Shown here one piece after another: positions 20,680 through 29,625 of a DNA stretch of 41,853 bases. This DNA is from Paulinella micropora (Eukaryota > Cercozoa > Imbricatea > Euglyphida). A program made the translations under genes and the position numbers. The notes under the pieces are model-generated. The model did not search any database, had not been told where the DNA came from, and saw nothing but the letters and a program-made list of their open reading frames with translations. Location of the stretch: contig BJOX01000156.1 of the NCBI GenBank assembly GCA_009731375.1, positions 144,939 to 186,791 on the forward strand, written 5' to 3'. Every line of letters begins with the position of its first letter. The first letter of the stretch is position 1.

Positions 20680-21356
20680 GGACCTTTTGATGGCATCTCC
20701 CTCCTATACAGGGCTGAATTCTATCAAAAGGTCCAGACTGTGAGAGAAACGGAAAAAAAAAGGCTGGAGGAGGAGGAGGAGGAGGGGGGGGGCCACCACC
20801 AAATTGATCAGCGGCGGTCGCCACTTAGCCATCTTGTGGTGGGTGCCCCCCTCCTCCTCCCCCCTCTTTTTTTGCCGTTTCCTTCACAGTCTGGACCTTT
20901 TGATAGTATTCCTGCTTGTATAGAGGCCTGATTTGCATCAAAAGGTCCGCCCCTGAACAATCTGGTGGTGGGTGCCCCCCCCTGCCTTTTTTTGCCGTTT
21001 CCCTCGCAGTCTGGACCTTTTGATGTAAATCCGGCTAGTATAGAGGCTGGTTGGCATCAAAAGGTCCGGAAGCCGGTGAATTCTGGCGGTGGGTGCCACC
21101 TCCGGGACCTTTTGATGGCAACTGGCCTGTATAAGACCTGAATTTGCATCAAAAGGTCCAGACCAAGAAAATTTGCCGGGTTCAGCGGCCGGTCCGGACC
21201 TTTTGATGGCGATCGGCGGATTTTCATCAAAAGGTCCAGGAAAATTCCGGACCTTTTGATGGCGACTGGCGGATTTTCATCAAAAGGTCCAGGAAGATTC
21301 CGGACCTTTTGATGACAAATGGCTTGTATGAGACCCGAATTTCCATCAAAAGGTCC
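20680..21356. repeat. array of seven hairpins with identical 12-bp arms
   Basis: Each unit has left arm GGACCTTTTGAT and right arm ATCAAAAGGTCC. Arms are at 20,680-20,691/20,723-20,734; 20,893-20,904/20,937-20,948; 21,013-21,024/21,056-21,067; 21,105-21,116/21,148-21,159; 21,196-21,207/21,226-21,237; 21,249-21,260/21,279-21,290; 21,302-21,313/21,345-21,356. Five loops are 31-32 nt and two are 18 nt. Long loops share a TGTATA-AGACCTGAATTT-like core. The last unit extends to 16-bp arms (TCCGGACC...). Between the first three units a longer sequence with TGGTGGGTGCCCCCC and TTTTTTTGCCGTTTCC is also repeated and inverted. The array fills the 900-bp space between two plus-strand genes. Possible roles are transcript 3'-end formation, replication origin or MITE cluster. 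None is proven. Confidence 0.97.
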
Positions 21357-21504
21357 GGAAGGCAGTAGGGGGCCGCGGAGGGTGGAGAGGGTGGGGAGCG
21401 CCCCCCGTTGGCGACCTTTGGTCCAGGGGAGGGGTTGTGTTTTCAATACTAGCTATTTTTTTCTTCTCTGCTTTATCATTAAAGCGGTGGTATAGCGTGT
21501 CGAA

Positions 21505-21723
21505 ATGCTGGCAGTTTGTCCTACTTGTGGCGCCTGCTTTTTCGAAGGGCAGCTGTACTGGTCGGGGACTTGCAAAAAAGGGGATCCCCGGGACTTGGCC
21601 TCGCTCGTGTGCCGCCCTTATGGCGACGGTGCATGTATCAACCCCGCTCGCGATGTCCCTGGCGGAGACACTTGGGAAGAACGCACGCGCTTCGTCGACA
21701 ATTTTCTAGACGAGATCCTGTAA
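21505..21723 (+). CDS. small CxxC protein, zinc-ribbon-like
   Basis: 72 codons from an ATG at 21,505 (MLAVCPTCGACF). CPTC-G-x-C lies at residues 5-10, and further Cys occur at about 23, 36 and 44, so a zinc-binding fold is plausible. The C-terminus is acidic (ERTRFVDNFLDEIL). The length and early CPTCG recall small RNA polymerase subunits of the RPB10 type, but the CCRR motif of that family is absent, so I do not assign it. It lies 49 bp upstream of the fibre gene on the same strand, after a T-rich tract. The short length leaves some chance of a false call. Confidence 0.5.
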   Translation: MLAVCPTCGACFFEGQLYWSGTCKKGDPRDLASLVCRPYGDGACINPARDVPGGDTWEERTRFVDNFLDEIL

Positions 21724-21772
21724 ACTAATTAAAAAAACTTTTCCTCCTGTTATATCATTTAATCAGCAACAA

Positions 21773-24700
21773 ATGGAAGTTGCGAGGTCGTACAAGCGGC
21801 GGCGCCTCGACGGTGCGACCGACGACTTTGTGCTACCTGTCGACGGACAGAGTGGCGACGTGCTTGTTTCGGACGGCGACGGGGGCGTGAGATGGGCCAC
21901 GGGCGGAGTGGCCGCGAACGAGGCGGTAGCGCTTAATACAGCTCACAGGCTGACTACGTCCGGGAACCCGCACTTGGTCGATTTAGCCGACCTGATTACC
22001 TTGACGCTGGACACTGAAGCCAAAACTAACCAGCCGGCCGGGATGACTTCTAACAGCTCCGCTGGCTTTGTGGCCTCAGCTTCTAGCAATTCCGCCCAGG
22101 CCTACCTGGCCTTTGACAGTGACTTTTCGACCTTATGGGGCACCACTGCGCCCGACAGCTACAGCAGCAACAACTATGCCGCCATGATCGAGACGATGGT
22201 CGATAATCTCCCTGTAGCGGGCGCGTGGCTCCAGCTCGATCTACCGATGCACGCCAAGGTCACTGCTTACCACTTCACGTCCGCGGGTGCTATTACCGCG
22301 CCCAGGGACTGGGTAGTTGCTTACAGCGCGGACGGCAGCCGGTGGTTCACTTGGGACAGCCAGACGGCGCAGACCTTTGTCGGCGACAGCCTGCGCACGT
22401 TCACGCCGGCAACCTCGGCCGACTACGCTCGGTACCTGCGCGTAATCTGCACTAAAAACAACGGGGCGGGGGTTTGGTACATGCGGAGCCTGGCTTTCGA
22501 CTACCAGCTATACAATGCCGGCTGCCTCGAGAACACCAGCTACCCTACCAAGGCCTCGCAGCTAGCGCCCAAGGCGTACGTCGACCACCAGGTGGCAGGG
22601 GCAGTGAAGTTCCCGTCGATCATGCCTACCCAAGACGACTGCATCGTGACCATGGACCCAGACGGGTCGATCTTTGCGGTCAAGGACAGGACGCTCAAGC
22701 AGCCGTCTTTAGCTCCAAATGCCAATGGCGCGATCGTGCTCATGGACACCGACTACACGGTCACGACGATCCCGGACACTCTCGCGAGGCTGCCTACCCC
22801 TCTGCCCGCCTCGGCCGCGCAGCTGGTGACGGTCGACCCGGACGGTGTGCTAGGCCTGAGCAGCCAATTAAGCTCATCGACGCTCACGCTGACAGGGGCT
22901 GGCGGCAACAGCACTCTTTCGGCTCCTTCCAGTGGGTCTTGTGCACTCAAGCTGCCGGCCTCCCTTCCTGCAAGTACGAAGCTGTTGGCGGCCGGAGCGG
23001 ACGGGGCCATGAGCTACGCGGAGGGCGACTTCTTGCCCATGCCCGTCACTAGCGGCATACTGGTGAAGGAAACGGGCGTGATCAACACCAAGACGATCGA
23101 GGATCTCTTCCGACAGGCTAGCGGCGCGCTCGCTGTAGGCTACCTGGCCGGCGGGGACATGAAGCAAGGGGCAGCCAGCATAGCGATAGGCGATTATACT
23201 GGGATGGTTACGCAAGGCTCGGGCGCTGTCGCAGTGGGAGATAATGCTGGAAGCGAGAGCCAAAGCGGCAATGCCGTGGCGATAGGCGAGATGGCGGGCA
23301 ATGCCAACCAAGGGGCGCGGTCCGTAGCGATAGGATATTTTGCGGGCACTACAAACCAAGGAGCGCGGTCCGTAGCTATCGGGTCACAGGCTGGCAATGT
23401 GTTGGGGGCGGACAGCATTGCGATTGGCGGGTGCGATAGCGGCCTATCGGTACCTGCAACAAACGCGATCGTGCTGAACGCGAGCGGTGCGGACATGACT
23501 GTTAGCACGGCTGGTTCGACTACCATCAGGCCGGTGAGGTCGGGCCAAGCGAGCGGTTCAGGCCAGATGGTGCTGCAGTACAACCCGAGCACGTACGAAA
23601 TGTCCCAAAGCAATTTCTCGCTGCCGAGCTCGCTGCCTGCCAGCACCAGCTTGGTGTCACTGGGCTCCAACGGCACGCTGCTGCACGGGGACCAGGCCAT
23701 CTATCACGGCCTGAGCCTTGTAGCCACTTCGTACGTGAAGAAGCCCGACAGCATGACGAGCAACAGCTGGAACGGCCTGGTCGCGAGCGCGTCCACTTCA
23801 GGGAACGGCAACGCGTACGACGGCTTCAATACTGGCTCAAACTCCTCCTGGCAGAGCAACACTGGTACCTACGATGCCACTAGCGGCGCCTACACCTCCA
23901 ATGCAAGCAAAACGTTTTCGGGTGTAGTGTGCTCGGGAGAGTGGCTCCAGCTAGATTTTGGCACTGGAGTCGTACTGGAGAAGTACTGTCTGCAGGGCCA
24001 GACCGGCGGCCTGAGTAAAGCAATGAAACAGTGGTGGGTGGGCACGTCGTTGGACGGCACTACCTGGACGCTGTGGCAATATGCATCGTTCCCCTTTATA
24101 ATTGATACTTCAGTCACTTTCACTCCGACCGACAACGCAAGGGCTGCCCGCTACGTGGCCATAGTTGTTGCTTCTATCATGGGCGCAGGTGCTTCTAGCT
24201 TCTGTGCGATCAACCACTTTGGCTTCGACTACACGACGTGCCCCGCAATCGAGAACATAGCGGCGCCGCTAGTCAGCACCGACGCTGCCAACAAGGCTTA
24301 CGTAGACGGACACGCGCATAGGTCACCAATGACGATCGGTACGTCTACGATCGCGAGTACAGGGACGGTTGCGCTGAGCTTGCCCAGTGCGCTGCCTGCC
24401 AGCACTTCGCTGACGTCGCTGACCTCTGCGGGGCAGCTAAGCGCCTCTGCACTAAAGGTGCCGGCCTCTCTGCCAGGCAGTACTTTGCTAGTGACCCTCG
24501 ACTCCAGCGGCCAGCTAGCGACAGGGGCTGCTAGCTCGCTGTCACTCAGCGGTGCAGGCGGCACCAGTACGCTTTCCGCGGCAGCCTCTGGCTCTTCCGC
24601 TCTCAAGCTGCCTACCGCCCTGCCGGGAAGCACATCGATAGTGACACTCGATTCCGGTGGTCAGCTAGCGACAGGGGCTGCTAGCTCACTGTCACTCAGC

Positions 24701-27289
24701 GGCGCAGGCGGCACCAGTACGCTTTCCGCTCCTGACACAGGCTCCAGCGCCATCAAGACTTTCAGTGGTCTGCCGTCCGTGGTATCGCTAGTCACGGTAG
24801 ATGGCAGCGGCAGCCTGGCACATGCGCAGCCGGTTGGACACAGTCTTGCTTTTACAGACTCTCCGAGCGGCAGCAGAATGCCTAACGGCATGACATCCGC
24901 GAGCTGGACGTCGGGCAGTCAGACGTTTGTCGTGAGCGCTAGTGGCTCGTTCAGTACGTCCGTCCCTTATAAGGCGTTTGATGGTAACGGCACTGGTACT
25001 TTCTGGTGTACACCACTGAGCGTCTACAACACCTCAACTGGTGCCTACACCAGCAACAAGTTCAAGACAGTGGGAGGCTCGAACGTGAATGGGGAGTGGA
25101 TCCAGCTCGATTTCGGGGCGGAAGTGCGGCTGACCACGTACTACATCACTACCTCTTCAAATAGATCGCCTCGCAAGTGGGTGATGGCAGTCAGCGACGA
25201 CGGGAATACTTGGACCACCTGGCAAGCACAGACAACAAATTACAACTTCGCCGACGCTACAGAAACCGCTTTTACACCTACTGCGCCCGTGATCTGTCGG
25301 TATGCAGTGTTGATAGTAACTGAGAATAGTGGCGTTGATAACTACTTCCAGATCAGCGCGCTGAGTTTCGATTACAGCGGGCTTGCTCTCAGAGTTAAGA
25401 ACCTAGCACTCCCCGCAAACGGGACAGACGGCGCCAACAAGAGCTACGTTGACTCGCATACACACACGTCGCCACTGACGATCGGTACATCTACGATCGC
25501 GAGCACCGGGACGGTCGCATTGAGCCTGCCTAGCTCGCTGTCCGCCAGCACTTCGCTGACGTCGCTGACCTCTGCGGGGCAGCTGAGTGCTTCTGCGCTA
25601 AAGGTGCCAGCCTCTCTGCCAGGCAGCACGTCGCTAGTGACACTCGACTCCGGTGGTCAGCTAGCGACAGGGGCTGCTAGCTCGCTGTCACTTAGCGGGG
25701 CGGGCGGCACCAGCACGCTCTCCGCTCCGGCTTCTGGTTCTTCTGCACTCTTGCTGCCGACCGCGTTGCCGTCCAACACGTCCTTCGTTTCCCTGTCTAG
25801 CGGGGGGCAGCTAGCCGCCTCGTCTGTCAGAGTGCCTGCTAGCCTGCCCGGCTCGACGTCGCTGGTCACGCTAGACGGCAGCGGTAGCTTGGGCACGAGT
25901 GCCGTGACCTCGTTAACGCCGTACTCGTTCCCTGTCTGGAGCAACGCCTCGTCTAACAGCGCCACCTGGGCCGTGACAGCCTATGCTTATGAAACAGGTT
26001 ATGGCGATACTTGGCAGCCGTGGAGAATGTTTGACAATATTACCACGGGTGACACGGGCTTTTTAGGCAAGATATTTTACAACAGCAGCGGGGTCTACAC
26101 TGCATCGCTCGTCACTGGTCTCGGTTACACCGTGCAGTCAACTAACGGGGTACAGGGAGATTGGGTTCAGCTGCGTCTCGTGGACGGGACTAGCATGCGC
26201 CTGAGGGACTTTGACTGGTACCCGCGCCTGGCCGAGGTCAACCAGTGGTCTACTTGGCCCCGGCGGATAGCGGTGTTTGGCTCTAACGAAGCGTCCGCTA
26301 CTCCCAGTAGCTGGACAGAGCTGTACCGCTCCGGCAGCGACATGTCCACTTGGCTAGTCTCTGAGCTTTACAGGACTTTCACTCTTACTAGCCAGGGCTA
26401 CTACAAAGTCTACCGCTTTGTCATAGAGTCACTCTATGTCCCCGTGGGCGGGAATGGTTATATACGCATCGCGGAGATCAAGCCCAGGTTTTGGACAGGG
26501 AAACAGACATTCGAGACCGACGCTAGTGGCAATATCGTGTTCGGCTCGACCCCGGAGTCGCACTCACACACATCACCACTTACGATCGGCACCTCCACGA
26601 TCGCGAGCACGGGGACGGTCGCACTGAAGCTGCCGAGCGCGCTGCCCTCCGCCGGCACTGATCGCGTGCTCCAGCTCAACGACCTTGGCGAGTTCGAGCT
26701 AGGCACCTGGGACCGCGGCCACTGGCTGACGAGCGACACGGCCGTCACTGTCGCCAGCGGAACTGCCAGGAAGATCCCGGTCGATGGCGTAGTGAGGCTG
26801 GCGCCAGTGTACGGCAACATCACCGTAAGCAATGCTAACGGCTTCACGACCTGGCAGAACACATCCGGTATGACCAGGAAGTGGCTGATCACCGGCTCGT
26901 TCAGGTTTGTTACCTCGGCAGCGGCTACCAACAACCCGCCGACCAGTGGCGCCTTTTACGCTCTCCCGTCGCGCAAGAGCTTCTGCACCGTGTGGGGTTC
27001 GCCGCAAAAGCGGTTGATCTCCGTCTGCAGGAGGCGCACGACCTGCTCGCGGTCGTTTGGGGGTGCAAAGGCGGCCAGGCACAGCTCGTCGACCGCGGCA
27101 GAAATCGTGCCCGGCAGGCCGCCCGGGCTTGTCTTGCTGCCCAAGTACTCGCCAAGGCCCCTGCTTAGCCGGGCGTACGGATTGTCGTCCGACCGCAGAC
27201 ATTGCACGACACGAGCAAAACTCGCGTCCCGGGCTTCTTTTTTCTCTTCTGAGGGCAGGAACCCGCGGTCCAGCACGCTGACTGCGTAG
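21773..27289 (+). CDS. giant fibre-like surface protein with discoidin and AIG repeats
   Basis: 1,838 codons from ATG 21,773, after an A-rich spacer. Order: a basic start (YKRRR, 7-11); discoidin/F5-8C-like module 1 (about 88-245, WLQLDL); APKAYVD; Ser/Ala/Gly-rich repeats; AIG repeats (about 466-556; SIAIGDYTG, AVAVGDNAG, AVAIGEMAG, SVAIGYFAG, SVAIGSQAG) as in trimeric adhesin heads; module 2 (about 660-823, WLQLDFG); AANKAYVDGH with SPMTIGTSTIASTG; Ser-rich repeats; module 3 (about 1,036-1,203, WIQLDFG); GANKSYVDSH; more repeats; module 4 (about 1,385-1,573); and a last SHTSPLTIGTSTIASTG. NKAYVD motifs are typical of phage-type fibres, and such mixtures occur in giant-virus surface proteins. 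Likely a trimeric, carbohydrate-binding fibre on a particle (inference). The last 110 residues are antisense to the neighbouring gene, so the natural C-terminus is probably lost. Confidence 0.88.
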   Translation: MEVARSYKRRRLDGATDDFVLPVDGQSGDVLVSDGDGGVRWATGGVAANEAVALNTAHRLTTSGNPHLVDLADLITLTLDTEAKTNQPAGMTSNSSAGFVASASSNSAQAYLAFDSDFSTLWGTTAPDSYSSNNYAAMIETMVDNLPVAGAWLQLDLPMHAKVTAYHFTSAGAITAPRDWVVAYSADGSRWFTWDSQTAQTFVGDSLRTFTPATSADYARYLRVICTKNNGAGVWYMRSLAFDYQLYNAGCLENTSYPTKASQLAPKAYVDHQVAGAVKFPSIMPTQDDCIVTMDPDGSIFAVKDRTLKQPSLAPNANGAIVLMDTDYTVTTIPDTLARLPTPLPASAAQLVTVDPDGVLGLSSQLSSSTLTLTGAGGNSTLSAPSSGSCALKLPASLPASTKLLAAGADGAMSYAEGDFLPMPVTSGILVKETGVINTKTIEDLFRQASGALAVGYLAGGDMKQGAASIAIGDYTGMVTQGSGAVAVGDNAGSESQSGNAVAIGEMAGNANQGARSVAIGYFAGTTNQGARSVAIGSQAGNVLGADSIAIGGCDSGLSVPATNAIVLNASGADMTVSTAGSTTIRPVRSGQASGSGQMVLQYNPSTYEMSQSNFSLPSSLPASTSLVSLGSNGTLLHGDQAIYHGLSLVATSYVKKPDSMTSNSWNGLVASASTSGNGNAYDGFNTGSNSSWQSNTGTYDATSGAYTSNASKTFSGVVCSGEWLQLDFGTGVVLEKYCLQGQTGGLSKAMKQWWVGTSLDGTTWTLWQYASFPFIIDTSVTFTPTDNARAARYVAIVVASIMGAGASSFCAINHFGFDYTTCPAIENIAAPLVSTDAANKAYVDGHAHRSPMTIGTSTIASTGTVALSLPSALPASTSLTSLTSAGQLSASALKVPASLPGSTLLVTLDSSGQLATGAASSLSLSGAGGTSTLSAAASGSSALKLPTALPGSTSIVTLDSGGQLATGAASSLSLSGAGGTSTLSAPDTGSSAIKTFSGLPSVVSLVTVDGSGSLAHAQPVGHSLAFTDSPSGSRMPNGMTSASWTSGSQTFVVSASGSFSTSVPYKAFDGNGTGTFWCTPLSVYNTSTGAYTSNKFKTVGGSNVNGEWIQLDFGAEVRLTTYYITTSSNRSPRKWVMAVSDDGNTWTTWQAQTTNYNFADATETAFTPTAPVICRYAVLIVTENSGVDNYFQISALSFDYSGLALRVKNLALPANGTDGANKSYVDSHTHTSPLTIGTSTIASTGTVALSLPSSLSASTSLTSLTSAGQLSASALKVPASLPGSTSLVTLDSGGQLATGAASSLSLSGAGGTSTLSAPASGSSALLLPTALPSNTSFVSLSSGGQLAASSVRVPASLPGSTSLVTLDGSGSLGTSAVTSLTPYSFPVWSNASSNSATWAVTAYAYETGYGDTWQPWRMFDNITTGDTGFLGKIFYNSSGVYTASLVTGLGYTVQSTNGVQGDWVQLRLVDGTSMRLRDFDWYPRLAEVNQWSTWPRRIAVFGSNEASATPSSWTELYRSGSDMSTWLVSELYRTFTLTSQGYYKVYRFVIESLYVPVGGNGYIRIAEIKPRFWTGKQTFETDASGNIVFGSTPESHSHTSPLTIGTSTIASTGTVALKLPSALPSAGTDRVLQLNDLGEFELGTWDRGHWLTSDTAVTVASGTARKIPVDGVVRLAPVYGNITVSNANGFTTWQNTSGMTRKWLITGSFRFVTSAAATNNPPTSGAFYALPSRKSFCTVWGSPQKRLISVCRRRTTCSRSFGGAKAARHSSSTAAEIVPGRPPGLVLLPKYSPRPLLSRAYGLSSDRRHCTTRAKLASRASFFSSEGRNPRSSTLTA

Positions 27290-29157
27290 GCGGCCACCTG
27301 CCCGGGCATTCCGCGCAGCTCTTGCAGCGTTTGCCAAATCCTCTGCGCGTAGGCTTCCACTAGTCCTGGGTTAGGCGGCACGTCAGGCTTGGCACGGTGC
27401 CGAAGCCGGTCAACGACAGCCCGCGCGCGGAGATACTTGGCAACGTTGGCTTCGGATGATGGTAGATTGTCTACCAAGCGTTCCAGACAAAACGCCGCAA
27501 CCTCGAATTTCTTTAAGACATGTTTGTCGTCGTTTAGCCGCGCGCTGTTAGACCACCACTCTTCTAGGGCGTGGCGGCCCGCGATAGGCCACTCTTGCCT
27601 GGAATCCTCGCTTACAGTCTGCACGACGTCAGGCAACGCCAGGGTCGGGCGTTGCGCGTCGTTGTACAGCGCGTACGTCTCCAGCCGGAGCGGCCGCGGT
27701 TGCCACCGAATGATTCTTGACGTGTAGGGGCCAATCGACACCCACAGAAAGCCGCTTATATTCAGGACGCAGCGTTGGAGCGGAATTTCGATTTCGCGGT
27801 CCGCGCCGATCTCTAGCAACACGGGCGAGTGCCCCCCGCGGTAAGGCCCGTCTATCGTAGCCAAACTACCCGCCGAGTCGGTCACGTGCCACACCGTCGT
27901 CGGCCGCCTGTCGAGGTCGGCGTCGTCCCCGGGTAAACCCCCCGCCGGCGGGAGGTCGATTTCGCGGCCCGTCCTGAGGGCCCGCAGACGCTTACAGCCC
28001 TTGAGGTACAGATGTCCACGGAATTCCGGCACCCGCAGGCTTGGCAGCGCTGTGCAGCGCACAATGGACAGCTCGACCCTCTGTGCCAGCAGATTGTTCC
28101 TCCTCGCTGGCTCCAAATGGAGCGCAGTCAACCCTGGGCAGTCGCTGATGTAGGTCCTGCCGAGAATCGTGGCGAGCGTGAGTGTTGGGACTTGGCCACC
28201 TTTGATATCTATCGTGCCCGTCCTGTCCAGAGCGTCCAGGCGACATTCGGTAATTCGGCAGTTGTTGATAGACACCTGTTTGTGTCCATATTCGCTCTTG
28301 TGCCGGAGTAGCAGGTTGACATTGTGGAAGACACATTCCTTTGCGTCCAGGATTTGGATCTCAATAGCGTCAAGGTCGTCTGCCTGTACACGAGTAAAGA
28401 TAGCCTTGGTCTCAGCAGCAAAGTGCCCGAGGTAAATGTTGTTAACTCGCACGTCGTTTAGTTGGACCCAGTGCCGCAGCCGTTTGTGGGGCGCGCCGAG
28501 GTTCAGGGGCGCGTCATCAGTCTCGTCCGCCAACCGTACGTTGTGCCAGTAGATCCGTACGCAGAAGGGCGCATACAACGACACCGCTCCGGCGCAGTCG
28601 CGCACTAGCCGCACATTCTGCAAAACGAGGCTCCAGGCGTTGTGCTGGTGCTTAAGGAAGCTGACGGGCAGCTCGACTAGCTGCTCTTTCAGCTCTATCT
28701 CGTCATTTTGCTCCTCCTCGTTGCGTGTCAGCCCGGCCACCGTGATTTCTTGGAAATGTCTCAGCAGTCGCGTCCTGGCCGTTTGGTGTCTTGCCTCGCC
28801 GGCGCCCTCTTGCCAAAGCCTCAGCCAGTTGTTAATCTTGGCCCAATTGTCGGCGCCGACCCTGAGGTCAAGCTTGGTAGGCAGTGCCTGGTCCTGTGTT
28901 TTGGCGACAATTTCCAGAAAGTCGATCAGGCGGCTAGGTTCCAGGCTTTGGACACAGTTCTGCCAAGCCACTTCCAACTGGATAGCCCGGCGCTCCTGGG
29001 TTTGTATGCGTTGGGTTTCTGTAGCGCGCAGCTCGAACGCTGCCCTAATTAGGCCCAGGTCCGAGGGCTGTTCGTCGAAGAGTTCTTGCTCGTGCAAGTA
29101 ATCATAAACGACGCTGGCTACTGCTGCCACTGCATCCGTGTTGGGTGGTTCGTCCAT
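26956..29157 (-). CDS. 733-residue protein with solenoid-like repeats, unrecognised family
   Basis: I chose the ATG at 29,157 (MDEPPNTDAV), which follows ATTTAAAAAAGAG. Upstream codons are a poor extension. Residues 1-200 are helical. About 200-430 show irregular repeats of short strands with repeated hydrophobic and Cys/Asn positions (for example QVSINNCRITECRLDAL, GRTYISDCPGLTALHLE, RGHLYLKGCKRLRALRT), like a leucine-rich-repeat or beta-solenoid fold. About 560-733 are helical (LRARAVVDRLRHRA, LVEAYAQRIWQTLQEL). Stop TAA at 26,956-26,958. No catalytic motif seen. The 3' part overlaps the plus-strand fibre frame by about 330 bp. Consistent reading, with repeats and no stops, makes this the real gene in the overlap. 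Confidence 0.8.
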   Translation of the reverse strand: MDEPPNTDAVAAVASVVYDYLHEQELFDEQPSDLGLIRAAFELRATETQRIQTQERRAIQLEVAWQNCVQSLEPSRLIDFLEIVAKTQDQALPTKLDLRVGADNWAKINNWLRLWQEGAGEARHQTARTRLLRHFQEITVAGLTRNEEEQNDEIELKEQLVELPVSFLKHQHNAWSLVLQNVRLVRDCAGAVSLYAPFCVRIYWHNVRLADETDDAPLNLGAPHKRLRHWVQLNDVRVNNIYLGHFAAETKAIFTRVQADDLDAIEIQILDAKECVFHNVNLLLRHKSEYGHKQVSINNCRITECRLDALDRTGTIDIKGGQVPTLTLATILGRTYISDCPGLTALHLEPARRNNLLAQRVELSIVRCTALPSLRVPEFRGHLYLKGCKRLRALRTGREIDLPPAGGLPGDDADLDRRPTTVWHVTDSAGSLATIDGPYRGGHSPVLLEIGADREIEIPLQRCVLNISGFLWVSIGPYTSRIIRWQPRPLRLETYALYNDAQRPTLALPDVVQTVSEDSRQEWPIAGRHALEEWWSNSARLNDDKHVLKKFEVAAFCLERLVDNLPSSEANVAKYLRARAVVDRLRHRAKPDVPPNPGLVEAYAQRIWQTLQELRGMPGQVAAYAVSVLDRGFLPSEEKKEARDASFARVVQCLRSDDNPYARLSRGLGEYLGSKTSPGGLPGTISAAVDELCLAAFAPPNDREQVVRLLQTEINRFCGEPHTVQKLLRDGRA

Positions 29158-29289
29158 CTCTTTTTTAAATATCAAACGGGGGATTCTTTGTTTCGGCTGG
29201 GAGGAGAAAGAAACAAAAAAGAGATGGGAGGGGAAGGGCGTGGCCAAGTGCGACTAGGGGCCCGGGGGGGGGGGGCCGGGGGGAAGGGA

Positions 29290-29580
29290 GTACCTTTCCC
29301 CGGCACCACCCGCCCCATTTTCTTCACGCGCGGTGGCTGAAGGGAGGGTCAGGGAAATGTCGCACTTGGCCGCGCCGGCCTGGCCTACGGGGCCACCGCC
29401 GACAACACAAAAAAGACTGCTCTCAGCCACCGCGACAGCCAGCACTCCACCACCGAAAAATCCGGTCGTACGAGCCAAAGTTCTCACATCAAGTGTTTTA
29501 ATAGTGAACAAGTTGTAAAAAAGAAGGATGGGGAATGGCGAAATGCAAGTGAGGAAACCACACCCCCGCCATTCGCCGCC
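29290..29580. repeat. about 290-bp direct repeat, copy 1, next to a gap
   Basis: It starts GTACCTTTCCCCGGCACC and contains AAAAAAGACTGCTCTCAGCC and CATCAAGTGTTTTAATAG. It matches 30,371-30,664 with scattered substitutions and small indels. It is followed by poly-C and then the gap. No reliable gene in it. Confidence 0.93.
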
Positions 29581-29583
29581 GTT

Positions 29584-29585
<2 letters not shown>

Positions 29586-29625
<40 letters not shown>

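Noticed and set aside
20680-21356. CRISPR-like array
   Set aside because: Repeats are inverted pairs with similar loops, not direct repeats with unique equal-length spacers. There are no cas genes and the context is eukaryotic or viral.
21505-21723. RNA polymerase subunit RPB10
   Set aside because: Length and the CPTCG start are suggestive, but the family's CCRR motif and spacing are absent.
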